The position numbers and the translations under genes were made by a program. Shown here piece after piece: positions 1-12,262 of a stretch of DNA of 64,000 bases (the first letter of the stretch is position 1; each line of letters opens with the position of its first letter). This DNA comes from Euglena gracilis. Its lineage: Eukaryota > Euglenida > Euglenophyceae > Euglenales. The DNA lies in contig CP154956.1 in the NCBI GenBank assembly GCA_039621445.1, positions 7,845,364-7,909,363 of the forward strand. Direction: 5' to 3'. Under the pieces are notes generated by a model, which searched no databases, was not told where the DNA came from, and saw only the letters and a program-made list of their open reading frames with translations.

Positions 1-107
1 TGTCGCATGAGGGAGGGGGGGCGACCGAGCACCAACAGCACCAACCATCGCGTTTTTCGGAGCTCCTGTCCGGAGGGAGGCGGTGAGTGCGCGTGGCACT
101 TTTCCTA

Positions 108-453
108 CCCCCCCCCCCCCCTATGTCCAATGACCGGTAACCTCTGTCCTCTGACCGGGGGGGGGGGTCGTTGGACATGGGGTCAAAAGAAAGTTGGTGG
201 GTACCCGGGTCCCTACCCACCCAAAAATGCCCAAATTTTCCCTTCCGGCGCTTTGCGCCCAAAATTTTGGGCAATTTTGACAAATTTTTGTCCAAAAAGT
301 TTCAAAAATGGCATTTTGGCCAAATTTTTGGCAAAATTTTGGGCAAAATTTTTCGTCCCGGCGCTTCACACCGGGACCAAAAATTTGGTCAAACCTCCGA
401 AAAGGTGTCCTCTGACCGGGGGGGTGGTCGTTGGACATAGGGGGGGGGGGGGG
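108..453. mobile_element. Foldback MITE-like element with TA target duplication
   Basis: The ends are inverted repeats: a C-run followed by CTATGTCCAATGACC on the left, and GGTCGTTGGACATAG followed by a G-run on the right. TA flanks both sides (106-107 and 454-455), as for Tc1/mariner-type insertions. The interior is A/T-rich with CAAAATTTT-type words and one GGCGCTTTGCGCC hairpin. A second internal copy of the end sequence lies near 121-180. No transposase is encoded. Related ends recur at 14,285-14,690. Confidence 0.55.
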
Positions 454-1491
454 TATGACGAACCCCGGTGAAGTCGGCTGAAACACAAATCAATGACGGC
501 AACCGGAATTGCTGGGCTAAGTTAGGCAGAGCCATTCATTCATTTTCTTTATAATATTTAAATCTGATACTCGGACCTTCTCCCTATGAGGGCTGGGAGG
601 GCTTGCTAGACTTTCTTGTGCAGTCCCTGACCCCCCCCAACAACAGCCAAAAAAAAGTGGAGGCAACAAATTGAACTATCAGAGGGTTTCACACAGCTCC
701 TTTGGCGGCACTTGTATCGGCCGCTGTTGGTTGGTTACAAAACTGGGCGATGATGAGAAGGATGAGGGTGTGGCTTAACGGTCCCCTGGTGTTAAATGAG
801 AGGGAGGGAGGGGGGAGGGGTGTGGTCCCGGAGCCGAATAACCGGCGCGAAATGCCCGAAAACAATTTTGAGGGGCTTCAAAATGCGTTGCGTTGCGTTT
901 TCAGGTGAATTTTTTTCTCCAAATTGACAAAAACAGATAACAAAACATAAGTGTGCCGGCGCGAAGCACTGGGGATGAAAAAATTTGGTTCTATGGCGGG
1001 TCCCTGGACCCCTCCCGGCTCTGGGAGAAGGGGGGGGGTTGGTTGGACCCTCCCTCCCCCCATACAAAACCAACGCTCACTTTATTCCCTGCCCCTGGGG
1101 CAGAGATATACGTGGGAATCGCTGGCAGGGGTCCCTCCACCCACCGACCATGGCACTGCAAAAGAAAAAAATTACTTCGGCGCACATTCACTTCGGCTAA
1201 CACTGATTGGAGAATCAGCACCCGGTGCCCCCACGGAAAGCAGGCAGGGGTGGGGGGGGACTCCCCTTGTCCACCACCAATGGATTTTCTGGGATTCCTG
1301 TTCAACCCAGCCTAATGCTAGACACGGGAAAAAGCCACCAGCTAGACCCCTCCTCCCCCTGAGGGGGAGTCCCCCCCGACTGGGAAAAGGATATATTCTC
1401 TTATATTCTCTTATATTCAAATCTCTCCAGCGCTGTGCGCCGAGGTGGAATTGAGCTTCTTACCTGCCCCCCCCCCCCCCCCCCCCCGTAC
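454..1491. other. Intergenic sequence, no gene seen
   Basis: All frames here are short and overlap on both strands, with compositions driven by G and C runs. No known domain is visible. The segment at about 990-1,310 is one copy of a dispersed repeat also present near 2,770-3,010. Confidence 0.5.
990..1310 (+). repeat. Dispersed repeat, copy 1
   Basis: Shares the order of several blocks with 2,770-3,010: CCTGGGGCAGAGATATA, then GGGTCCCTCC, a CCATG-containing stretch, and a GAAAGCAGG block before a G-rich stretch. The copies are in the same orientation and clearly diverged. Nature unknown; possibly a decayed non-autonomous element. Confidence 0.5.
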
Positions 1492-2130
1492 GACCGGGTT
1501 CCTGCAACCTGTGACCGGGGGGGGGGGTCGTAACCCCCCCATAACCTGCAACCTGTGACCGGGGGGGGGGGTCGTAACAAACCTGTGACCTGGGGGTGGG
1601 TAACACCCCCATAACCTGCAACCTGTGACCCGGGGGGGGGTCGTAACACCCCCATAACCTGCAACCTGTGACCGGGGGGGTCGTAACACCCCCATAACCT
1701 GCAACCTGTGACCGGGGGGGGGGTCGTAACACCCCCATAACCTGCAACCTGTGACCGGGGGGTGGGTAACACCCCCATAACCTGCAACCTGTGACCCGGG
1801 GGGGAGGGTCGTAACACCCCCATAACCTGCAACCTGTGACCGGGGGGCCATAAATGAGGGGGTGGTTGTAGGTAAGGTGGTGTTAAAATTTTCGCAACCT
1901 GCAACCTGTGACCGGGGGGGGTCATAACACCCCCATGACCTGCAACCTGTGACCCGGGGCGGGGGGGTCGTAACACCCCCATAACCTGCAACCTGTGACC
2001 GGGGGGCCATAAATGAGGGGGTGGTTGTAGGTAAGGTGGTGTTAAAATTTTCGCAACCTGCAACCTGTGACCGGGGGGGTCATAACACCCCCATGACCTG
2101 CAACCTGTGACCGGGGGGTGGTCGTAAATG
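1492..2130 (+). repeat. G-rich minisatellite, ~42-bp unit
   Basis: About 14 head-to-tail units built on AACCTGTGACC, a G-run, GTCGTAACA, a C-run and ATAACCTGC. G-run length varies from unit to unit. A longer higher-order segment containing AATGAGGGGGTGGTTGTAGG and GTTAAAATTTTCGC appears twice, at about 1,850-1,905 and 2,007-2,065. Proline-rich frames read through it on the minus strand follow from the repeat and are not a gene. Confidence 0.85.
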
Positions 2131-2330
2131 AGGGGTGTTTGTACGACAAGGGGGGGGGGCGGGTAATGGGCCCATGGCTCATTTTGTTCAAAAAAATCCC
2201 AAAAAAATGGCAAAAAAATGGGCATATTTGACAAGTTTTGTGGGTCAAAAAAATTCCGGCGCTTTGTGGCGGTCATTGGAAAAAAGAATTCCACCCCGTC
2301 CTGGGGGGGGACCACAGGCAGAAAGACTGC
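2131..2330. repeat. A/T-rich repeat with CCGGCGCTTTG word
   Basis: Contains CAAAAAAATCCC/CAAAAAAATGGC words and TTCCGGCGCTTTGTGG. These resemble the interior of the foldback element at 108-453 and the MITE-like element at 13,808-14,200. Ends are unclear. Confidence 0.35.
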
Positions 2331-5300
2331 GAAAGGAGCAAAACGTAGCTTATCATGCAAATTCGGAACTGGTCAGGTTGCCATAAAAGCCAGAGCCCCT
2401 CCCCCCGGGGGGGCAGGGGTCCAGCTGACCAGCTGCCTTTTCCAGCCCTGCCCCAAATTGGCCAATTTTATTTCCCATGCAGATGCTCTTGCCGATCCAG
2501 AAAATATGACGAAATTGGGTGCATGATGGGGCGCGATATATATTGACTACAAACCGACACTTTCTCCCAGAGCCCAAACCTACCACCGACTTCCACTTTT
2601 GAAACCCACCCACACCCTCCCCCCCCCCCCCCCCCGGGGTCAACCCACCCACCCACCCACCAAAAACCCACCCCAAAGGGCTGAAACCCCTGGAAAAAAT
2701 TTTTGGGCTCCGGAGCGGTCCTGACTGACCCACCACACTGGGGGGGGGGGTCACCAACCCAATCGACCCACTCTCGAAAACCGACCCTGGTGGGGGACGA
2801 CCCCTGGGGCAGAGATATATGTGGGATTCCCTAGCAGGGGTCCCTCCGCCCACCGTCCATGTCCCTGCACAAGGAAGAATTTGGCGCGAAGGTCATTATT
2901 GACTTGAAAATGGGCGGAACAAGGAAAGCAGGAAGGGGGTGGGTGAGGGTCGGCTCCCCTCATCCACCAGGGGGTTCATGCCAGCGTCAAATGGATCTAT
3001 GGCCCGGACCCAGGGTTTGGTCCCTGGGTTTACCTCCGTGCCCCCAAGGCCGATTGTCGAAAAGGAAAAAAGGAAAACCCTCTGGCCTGGGCTGGAAGAG
3101 GAAGGGGCGGAGGAGGCGGGACTGCTGGGCTCTGGCGCGGGTGCTGGCTGGCTTTCCGAAGCAGCTGGCCCCAGGCACCCCCAGGCAGCTCACCCAGCAT
3201 TTTTTGTTTTGTGCAGCGGGAACCATTTTTCCCCTCAGCCAAATGACGACAAGGCTGGTCAGTGGTGGAACGGGGTCGAACTATTTATCTAGAAAGAGAG
3301 TCAAAAAACGTGTCTTTTGATGGTTGTGATGAGTTTTTTTTGCTTTCCGAAGTGTGCCTGTTTTTGGTTCCAGATGTTACGAGTTTTCGCACAATACTGC
3401 ACACCAGAGTGGACTCAGAAAAAAATACACTTTCCCCCCGCAAAATGTCACCGAAAAATAAAAAAACTGCGCAAAAAAAACCTGCGCAAGGAGTCTCAGG
3501 AGGTGAAGGTTCCCCCCTGCAAAAAGGCCCACCCCAACAACTGCTAAACAGATGCAAAGATGTACGCTGTATAATTTTACCCTCATTGCCTGCCGCCCAC
3601 AATTAAGACTCTGTGGCACCTGCCCAAATGATCATTCGGTCGTCATCAACCCAAATGGCCCAAACAATTGACTTGGGACGGCGAGGTTCTTGTGATTTCG
3701 GAGAGTGGGCGTTGGAGCCTGGCGGGAGGTGCCTAATTGGCCCCCCTGCTGATGACCTGCTGGCGGCCGCCGCGATGATGAGCTGCGGGGTGAGCGGCTG
3801 CACCTCCGGCGCAGGGCCGGCCGCTACGGCGAACTGGTCGGCGGTTGGGGCCGGCCTCAGAGTTCCCGCCGTCGAAATGCAACGAGCACCCTGCGGAATG
3901 CCACCCCCCCAAAGCGGATATTCCAGCAGTGCCTGTGGTGAACGCGGCTGCTTGATCGATGCGCCGCAAATGATTCTTGGATTTTGACAAGATCACATTC
4001 GCGTTGATGGCAGCGGGAATGCACAGAAATGGACGTGCCACAGTCAGGCCAGTGCTCCTTTGGTCAAAGACTGTTTGGACAGCCTGTGGAGAGCAGACAA
4101 ATGAAAATACGTTGCACATTGGGCGAAGGTTTGCATGTGAGGCCAGTCAGTGCCACCATCCACACCATATGGCAAAGCAGGGGCCGGGGCAGGTTGACCG
4201 GCTGTGGCTGGCCGTCCAGCCGGAACGCAACGGCGGAGAACTTCAACAGGCCACAGTCTCTGGCAGGGCTGAATGGCAGGGGCCCTCCGAATTTTTTTTT
4301 GCAGTCTCAGTGATAAAGAAGGCAAACCCGCCCTTTGTCGAAGGCACAGCAATGTTCAAGGACACACCTGGCCAAAAGAAGCGTACTCCAACGACAACAC
4401 CAGGCCTTGGACGGGGGGGGGGTTGGCCCCCCACCTTCAAACCCACGGGGTTTATAGGATGGGGTTTTGTGGGTCGGCCGAAGGGGGGTTTAAGTTTCAG
4501 ATTCATGGCAAAAATCTGACCCCAAAATGACCCAAAATATCAAATACCCCAAATCACCCAGTTTTGGCAAAACTGGTCAAAAAAGGCATTATTCATGCTG
4601 GTAACCACATAAATGTTGCTGAAAATCCGTTTTGGGTGTTTTTGCAGCCCAAAAAATCTGTCCCCCAGCCATTTTCATTTTTTTTTCACCAGGAGGGGGT
4701 TATAAATCGTCCTTTGGTTGGGGTTTAAAAAGTGGGGACTGGGGGGGGGCCCATAGGGTTGATTTTTTCGGTTATTGAAGGAATGGAATGGGGTTAGGGT
4801 GAGGCCTTGGCCTTGGCCTTGACGTTAAGCCTAATTTTGTGAGGAATATTCAGCCTATAGATTTGAACGGCTAACCCTTACCATGTTTCTTCAAAAACCG
4901 AAACTCAACCTTGGGGGGAGGGGGCTGGAAATATTCCTTTTTTTGAAAATCAGTGCCTGGGAAACAGAAGGAGGGGTGAGATAGACCCGCCCAAACACCT
5001 ATGGGCATCCAAAACCCCAGACCCAGCCACTCCCTCTCACGCCAGTTCAGTCCAGTCACGCCAACACGACAGTCAGTTGGCAACTGACCGCGTCGCCATA
5101 TGGCGGTTGGACATCACACCTAGTCATTTCATGGACGCATGCGCCAGCTTTTTTGACCAATCTTGGGGGAATGCCCCCCCCCCCCCCCGGAGGGTTGGCT
5201 TTGGGTTCCGGCATGGACCGACAGAGGCAAATTTTCCTCGAAAATGGCCATATTAGTGGTCACGCAAAACGCACCTTCTGCATAAACAGGCATGGCTGAC

Positions 5301-5484
5301 AGGGCACCGGGTAGGCTGAACAGGAAGGCATGGGACATTGCTTATTCCATAAAAATGCTGCTTTTCCAACCGGAAAATCGCCCAAAATGTAACTTTATCG
5401 CGTTTGTCGGGAAAACTCAGGCAGATTTTGACGGTAAAAATGTCAAGCCGTCTGCTTGCTGCCCCCATATGGCGGACCCGTCTC
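2331..5484. other. Intergenic sequence, no gene seen
   Basis: Holds repeat copy 2 (about 2,770-3,010), a G/C-rich block at 3,600-4,330 with overlapping frames of up to about 180 codons on both strands and no recognisable domain, a CCTTGG run near 4,805-4,820, and many homopolymers. No splice-supported or homologous gene could be identified by eye. Confidence 0.45.
2770..3010 (+). repeat. Dispersed repeat, copy 2
   Basis: Diverged direct copy of 990-1,310, with shared blocks CCTGGGGCAGAGATATA, GCAGGGGTCCCTCC and GGAAAGCAGG in the same order. Confidence 0.5.
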
Positions 5485-5582
5485 TCTGCTGGTGGGGGGG
5501 TCGACCCCCCCCACCCGGAGGTTAGGGGTGGGGGGTCGACCCCCCCACCCGGAGGTTGGGGGTGGGTCGACCCCACCCACCA
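5485..5582. repeat. Short tandem repeat with GGGTCGACCC palindromes
   Basis: Three units of about 34 bp, each with GGGTCGACCCCCC, ACCCGGAGGTT and GGGGTGG. A related palindrome, GGGGAGTCGAACTCCCC, occurs near 5,688-5,705. Confidence 0.6.
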
Positions 5583-7562
5583 CAACACCCAAACAAAGAA
5601 AATTTTGACCTAAAAATTGGTGCCCCCTGGAAACACGGGAAGGCTTGATGGGGGGGGGGACCCAGCCACCAAGATGGGATGGGGGTGGGGGAGTCGAACT
5701 CCCCACCCACCACCCAAAGGGGCGGGGATTCCGGTACAGCCCTGGCCAGGGGTGATATAGCACAACCCACACCAAAGCCCAAACACCCTGGGAGGTCAAA
5801 AGCTCCGCCCGCACCTGCCCAAAGCACCCCTCCCTGGGGGTGTGACTGTCCGGAAAAAGGACACTGGCTGGACTTGACCTGCTCCAGGCATTTGTCACCC
5901 AGCAAACCAGCAACCTGCTCCAAATCAGCAACACATGATGGAAAGGGAGGTTTTTGAGTCCTTTTTTGATTGGCTTTCCTCGCCTGGCTGTGAATGCACC
6001 GCCAGGGGAGGGGTCGGCCCCACGCTGGGTTGGGTGGGTGTCCAGGACCAGGGGACCAGCTTCAAAAGGGTGGGCATTCTCACGATCATCTTCCAACACT
6101 GATGTCTGTTTCCAATTTCCCAGTCAGGCAAAAAATCTCACAGGGATAATCCAGATATGGATTCCTTTTTATCCCACATGTTAACGCCACCCCCCCCCCC
6201 AATTCTTCTTTGCAGATTTTCTTCCGATAGCAAAATCTCAATTTGAAATTCTCCAGCAGTTTTGAATTACCCCCCTGCCCTCACCCGATTCATGCCATAT
6301 GCACATAAACCCCCCCCCAAATAATAACCCCCCCGCTTTATCATTTGGGCAATCGAAATCAGCTCCTTGGGGGGGGGGGGGCAGGGGGGGGGGTCGGTGA
6401 GTCCCAGGCCGCTCTGCTCTGGGCTCGGGCGACACCGCTGTTTTGGCCGTTGTTCTGGCTGTTGCCGAGGTTCTCCCAGCACTGGGGGCAGTACAGCTTT
6501 GCCGGCAGCCCTCCTCTCCCAAAGGGGGGGGGGGGTCGGCAGAAAACGAATTCGGGAATGAAATCAACAGAAAATAAGTTCGGGGATAAAATTAGCAAAA
6601 AATTAATTTGGGAATATAATCAGCAGAAAATAATTTCAGGAATAAAACCCCTTCCAGGGTCGCCCCCTTGCATCATAGGGGGGGGGGGGCATAAAGCCAG
6701 ATCCACCAACCCGTCAGGCGGTGAACCTGAAAAAGAACCTTAAAAAATCGTCCGCCTGGGAATCGTCCGCCAGTCGATGTGCGCATGATGAGTCTCCACA
6801 TCGGTACACCGCTGTTGCAACCCCTCCTCAGCAATAGAGGTGTGGGGTGCCCAGTCGATATTGAGGTGGCGTCTGCGGCATGCGCCTGCATGTGTGCAAG
6901 TGCACACATGTGCAACGGAATGGAGACGCCCTCACCTTTGCCTGAAGGGACGCTTTGCGCAAAACGCAGCGCAATTCTGCCGGGCCGAAACTCTGAGAAA
7001 TGGGGTCTTCGGCGGTGTCACCCGTGTTTTAAAAAGGAAACTACGTAAGCGAAACATGGCTTTTTTTTTTAATTTGGGCCGAGATGCGGGGGGGGGGGGG
7101 ATGCCTTAGCCCGGTCTTGAAAAAAAATGCGAACAACGCGCATTTTTTGGAAAAAAATGTGCAAAAATGTACATTTTGAAAAGAAAAAAACCGAAAAAAT
7201 GCACAAAAAATGTGAAAAAATGCTGGAAGAAATGCGAAACGCACCCCCCTCCCTCTGGATGCCCTCCTTTGCAAGTAGGATTACAAGCCTTTTGGAAGCT
7301 TTTAATTTTGCCTGCAATCCTGAAACAGGGACAATGGGGGTCTATTCTTGGGTCGGTTCTGTTGTGAGTCCTCAAATCTCCCAAAATCAGAATCTTCTCC
7401 TGTCTCCCAGTGACCTGTCTTAGCTTGCAAATTGCCATTCGAGAATCCATGTGTGAAGTGGGTGCCCCAAACTCCCCCCCCCCTGCCTTGGCCCACCCGG
7501 GCCAATGCCGACCGGGAGTGAGCCGAGAGGGAAAACTCAACCACCAGCTGTGCGACTGTCAT
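5583..7562. other. Intergenic sequence, no gene seen
   Basis: Overlapping short frames on both strands, G/C homopolymers, a cluster of TCAGCAGAAAATAA/TCAACAGAAAATAA words at 6,560-6,640, and A-rich stretches of the GCAAAAAATG type at 7,130-7,230. I see no domain or RNA gene. Confidence 0.45.
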
Positions 7563-8880
<1,318 letters not shown>

Positions 8881-8884
8881 CTTT

Positions 8885-9130
8885 TGCGCGGTGCTCAGGC
8901 GGCCTAACCTCCCTTCATGGGCCGTTGGTGCCGCCCAACCATCAACCATCCGCCGCAACTGGAGGCGGCCTGGCTAACTGCTTGACCGCGGTCTTCCTGG
9001 TGGCTCCGCGGTGGCCCACACTGACGCACTCGGGGACCTTGTCCAGCCCCACGACGAGGGCGCAGCCGACGCCTGCAGGCGCCTGGACGGGGTGGGGAGT
9101 CGATGGAGCCATTTGCTCGATTGACCAAAG
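8885..9130 (-). other. G/C-rich block, possible exon remnant
   Basis: An abrupt change from the A/T-rich satellite to balanced G/C-rich sequence. One minus frame reads CALVVGLDKVPEC then GHRGATRKTA, which is less biased than the surroundings, but no family is recognised and no start or splice boundaries are evident. Confidence 0.2.
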
Positions 9131-10079
9131 TGACCGACCTCCACCGGGGGGTTAAGAAGTGTGTATGGGGGGGGGGGAGCAACATGGAATTTCAAAAAAT
9201 GCGACGCAAAAATACGCAAAAAATATGCAAAAAATCGCAAAAATGTAAACAACAAAAAAAAACTTCAATACTTGCAAAAATTGAAAAAAAAGAAAGACAA
9301 AAAACCACCCAAAAAAACTGGTTTGCGCAAAGGCGGGGTGACGCCAGTCTGTTTATCTACCCATCACTCTGTCTCAATACATGTACATGGGCATAAGTAT
9401 GGCAGTCTCATGTCTTGTGCCATACAAATAAAAATAAGGGACGGCTGTCCCATTTCTATAAATGTGCATATGAATAGGTATGCATGCTTACATATGTGTA
9501 TACGTATACGCATACACGCATCCTTCTGATGCCCGCATTTGTGGCCTCTCCCATTTGCAACTTTTCTCCTCACTCTCCCTGTGTCGCTGCAACGGTCCCG
9601 GTCCTCCTTTAACGAAAACCCCAAAAAATTTCGGGTGCTTCCGGAGCCAGGTGGTGACGTTTCGGCCATTCCTGGCTGACCCCCCTGGAGGGTGGTCTGG
9701 GGCTAAAAACCAACCAGTCACCTCGAGAAAAAAAAACGGCAGTCCTACAGGGTCGGACACACCTAAAACAAAAGTATGGTCCGGAACCACCCACCCAACC
9801 CCCAGGGGGCCGCCGGGGGATACCCAACCCCAAACCTCAAAGTGGGGGGGTGTCAGGTGAGGCTGCGTGGGTACACCCCAGAGGGGGGGGGTTCTCCAAT
9901 TTTGGCGCAAAGCGCCAAATTTTTTCTAGACCCCAAAATTGACCCCCCCAAAAGTGGTGTATGCTCAAATTGTCCACAGGGTCCATGTGTGTGTGTGTGT
10001 GTATGTGTGTGTGTGCATTGTTATTGCTCAAGTTGTGTGTGTTGGGTATTTGTGCACGCTTTCATGTGTGCACTTTCAC
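9131..10079. other. Intergenic sequence with A-rich and GT-rich stretches
   Basis: A-rich GCAAAAA words at 9,190-9,310, G/C homopolymer blocks at 9,680-9,900, a GGCGCAAAGCGCC hairpin at 9,903-9,915, and a (GT)n run with one GTAT interruption at about 9,986-10,014. No gene seen. Confidence 0.5.
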
Positions 10080-10262
10080 CTTGCAGAAAACTGGCAACGT
10101 GTGGCTCCAGGCTGGACGTCCAGGATCCTGGCCACGTCGATTCTGCACGAGGGACACGTTCGGCAGTCCCACGATCCACAGGCGGCACTTGCGGCAGAGG
10201 ACTCCGGGGCCCGACTGCTCGGCGCGAGCGTCGGGCGGCACTGTGGCCGCCGGGCGGGCACA
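10080..10262 (-). pseudogene. Possible remnant of a RING-finger-like exon
   Basis: One minus frame gives VLCRKCRLW and a neighbouring frame gives CRTCPSCRIDVARILDV. The second resembles the last Cys pair of a C3HC4 RING (CPxCRxxI). The two halves are in different frames and the first Cys pair and His are not identifiable. This is a weak call and could be chance in G/C-rich DNA. Confidence 0.2.
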
Positions 10263-11865
10263 CGCCACTCGAGCCGTTGCGGAAAGGCGCAAACAAATGC
10301 ACATTTGCCTCACCGCATCACGCAAGGATGGATATTGGATATCGGCCCATATCGGGCTGATGGAAAATCTTGAATTTATCGGGCCCCGAAAAAATACCCT
10401 TGTGAAAACATCGGCTTTATTGGGGGGGGGGCTAACGTACTTCTTTGTTGCTTTTTGGGCGATTTTGAAATTTTCCCGAATCACAAAAATGAGGATATTG
10501 GGGCACAAAATGATCACATCGGTTTTATCGACATTTATCGAGGATATCAGGGTGTCAACCAATTTAAATTTATCATTGATAAACCCAATGTCAATATCCA
10601 TCCTTGCATCACGGAAGTTTTGCTGCTGTTGTCGGCCCTGGTTGGAACCTCCATTTACGGGGGTACTGAAACCCATGACCACCACAGACAACGGACCACC
10701 ACTTGGTTGACCAGAAACCTGGTCAACCACTGGGGGGGGGCAGGGGAATGGAAAAGCGAAAACTCCTGCTCCGCTTGATCCATAAAGAGGTCGCTAAACC
10801 CGCAACCTATGACTCCGCGTGGGGGGGGGGGTTGTCTGGCGACGGTTCTGAAGCGGGATATAGCAAAAGCACTGGAACGCAGCCATCCCAAAGCAATCCA
10901 TTTTACGGCTGTCGCGATGAACGAGAGGTCTGGGTGGGCTTCCACAGGGATAGCTGGCGCGGGTCCGCTTGGAGGCAGGGCAGATGGTGCACAAACCTGT
11001 CTTTGGTGGCACAAATAATGTGTGGTGCGCCCCAAACATGCAAAAATGGGTGGTTGTTACAATTCGCCCCACCTGAGATCTGAGCCGAAAATAAAGCAAA
11101 CTTCAACTTTTAACAGGCCTAACTCTGTAGATGCGTCAACAAAGTTAGCTATCAAAAACCAAAAAAAATGCGCAGCATCAGACAAACTGACAACAGACAA
11201 CCTGGAACACAAAAACAGCATTACGGAGGGTTCTCCTGTTGTCCTCTTCCGCCCCGAAAAAAACCTCCGATGGCGGTGGGTTTTTTGAGTTTTGGTGAGG
11301 CAGAGCAAAACAAACGATTCCATTCTGCAATGAAAACCCTTCCGCGGCTTTCGTCACCACATCTGAACAAATTAAATGGAAGACAGGCAGGCCATTCTTC
11401 CCTGGTCACGTCTGCAGAGCACTGGGATAGCTGGCGTCGTTCCCGTCGACGGGTCACCCATCCCTGCCAAAGGGAGGGAGGGAGCAGAGTTTTTTTTGTT
11501 GGGATTCGGGGGTGACAGGTCGGCACCCACCCACTTACCCCTGTGTTCCCAGCTGGGTTTGAATAAAGGCAGGAGGGAGGGGGGTTAGACCCCCCCCCCT
11601 GATCCAGGAAGGGAGGACCCCCCCTTTCCTGGTGGGGGTCCCCCCAGGAAGGTCCAGGTGACCGATTGTAGGCCCGGCACAGAGATTTGCACCTCAGAAA
11701 TCGGCAGGAAATGACACGTTGGGAACTTTTTGGGCAAAATTACCCCTCTGAAACATGGTGCTAGGTTGTGAATCTCCCCGGTTTAACCCCGGGAAATAAA
11801 AAAAAATACCAACAAATGAATGAAAACCTGATGTTGCCCACCGCATTTTCTGTGTGGTGACTGAC
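10263..11865. other. Intergenic sequence, no gene seen
   Basis: Includes GATATCGG/TTTATCGA words at 10,330-10,560 and a strong hairpin at 10,697-10,724 (GGTTGACCAG AAA-spaced to CTGGTCAACC). No domain or RNA gene was recognised. Confidence 0.45.
10697..10724. repeat. Short perfect inverted repeat
   Basis: TTGGTTGACCAG and CTGGTCAACCAC face each other around a 4-base spacer, forming a hairpin-capable palindrome of at least 10 bp per arm. No terminator or gene context is visible. Confidence 0.6.
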
Positions 11866-12262
11866 AGAGCCAGGATCAAGGTTCGATATAAGGAGGGCGT
11901 ACATGCTTTAGGTGGGGGGGGTGTCCCCCCCCCCCTGGCGGGGGTCCGGACCGACCCCGGGGGGGGGGTACCCAACCCCTCAAAAAGGTCATTTTTTTTC
12001 CTCCGGCGCTTTGCGTGTGCAGAAAATTACCAAAAACTCCGGCGCTTTGCGCCGGAGTTTTTGGTAATTTTCTGCTATGGACCTGATGAAAAAACACTAT
12101 GTACTGTCTTGCGCTTTGATTTCGCTGGATGTCAAATTTTCGGTCACCCGGTCCGCGCCACTGTTTAGGTGGGGAGGGGTGTCCCCCCACCCCCCCTTCC
12201 TGGCCCGCAGGAGGGGGGGGTCCGGACCCCCCCACTTGTCTTTATATCCAACCCTGGCCAGG
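11866..12262. mobile_element. MITE-like element, GTTYGATATAAGG family, copy 1
   Basis: The left end has GCCAGG then GGTTCGATATAAGGA; the right end, reversed, has GGCCAGGGTTGGATATAAAGA. Subterminal GGTCCGGACC blocks and a TTTAGGTGGGG word recur near both ends. The interior shares GTGGCGCGGTCCGGGTGACC (reversed here) with the element at 13,808-14,200. No coding capacity. Exact ends and target duplication are unresolved. Confidence 0.55.
12019..12075. repeat. Perfect 27-bp inverted repeat with 3-base loop
   Basis: The two 27-base arms match exactly around TTT. The apex is GGCGCTTTGCGCC, the hairpin word seen in several other repeats of this window. It lies inside the MITE-like element. Confidence 0.9.

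Noticed and set aside
1492-2130. Possible CRISPR array
   Set aside because: Units are contiguous without unique spacers, the DNA is eukaryotic, and no cas gene is present.
1401-2360. Pro-rich 319-codon minus frame
   Set aside because: It is the minisatellite translated; residues follow the repeat unit.
3613-4520. Overlapping 120-180-codon frames as a host gene
   Set aside because: No domain, both strands open because of G/C content, no splice pattern visible.
9986-10014. (GT)n as a regulatory Z-DNA element
   Set aside because: Short and interrupted, with no gene nearby to regulate.
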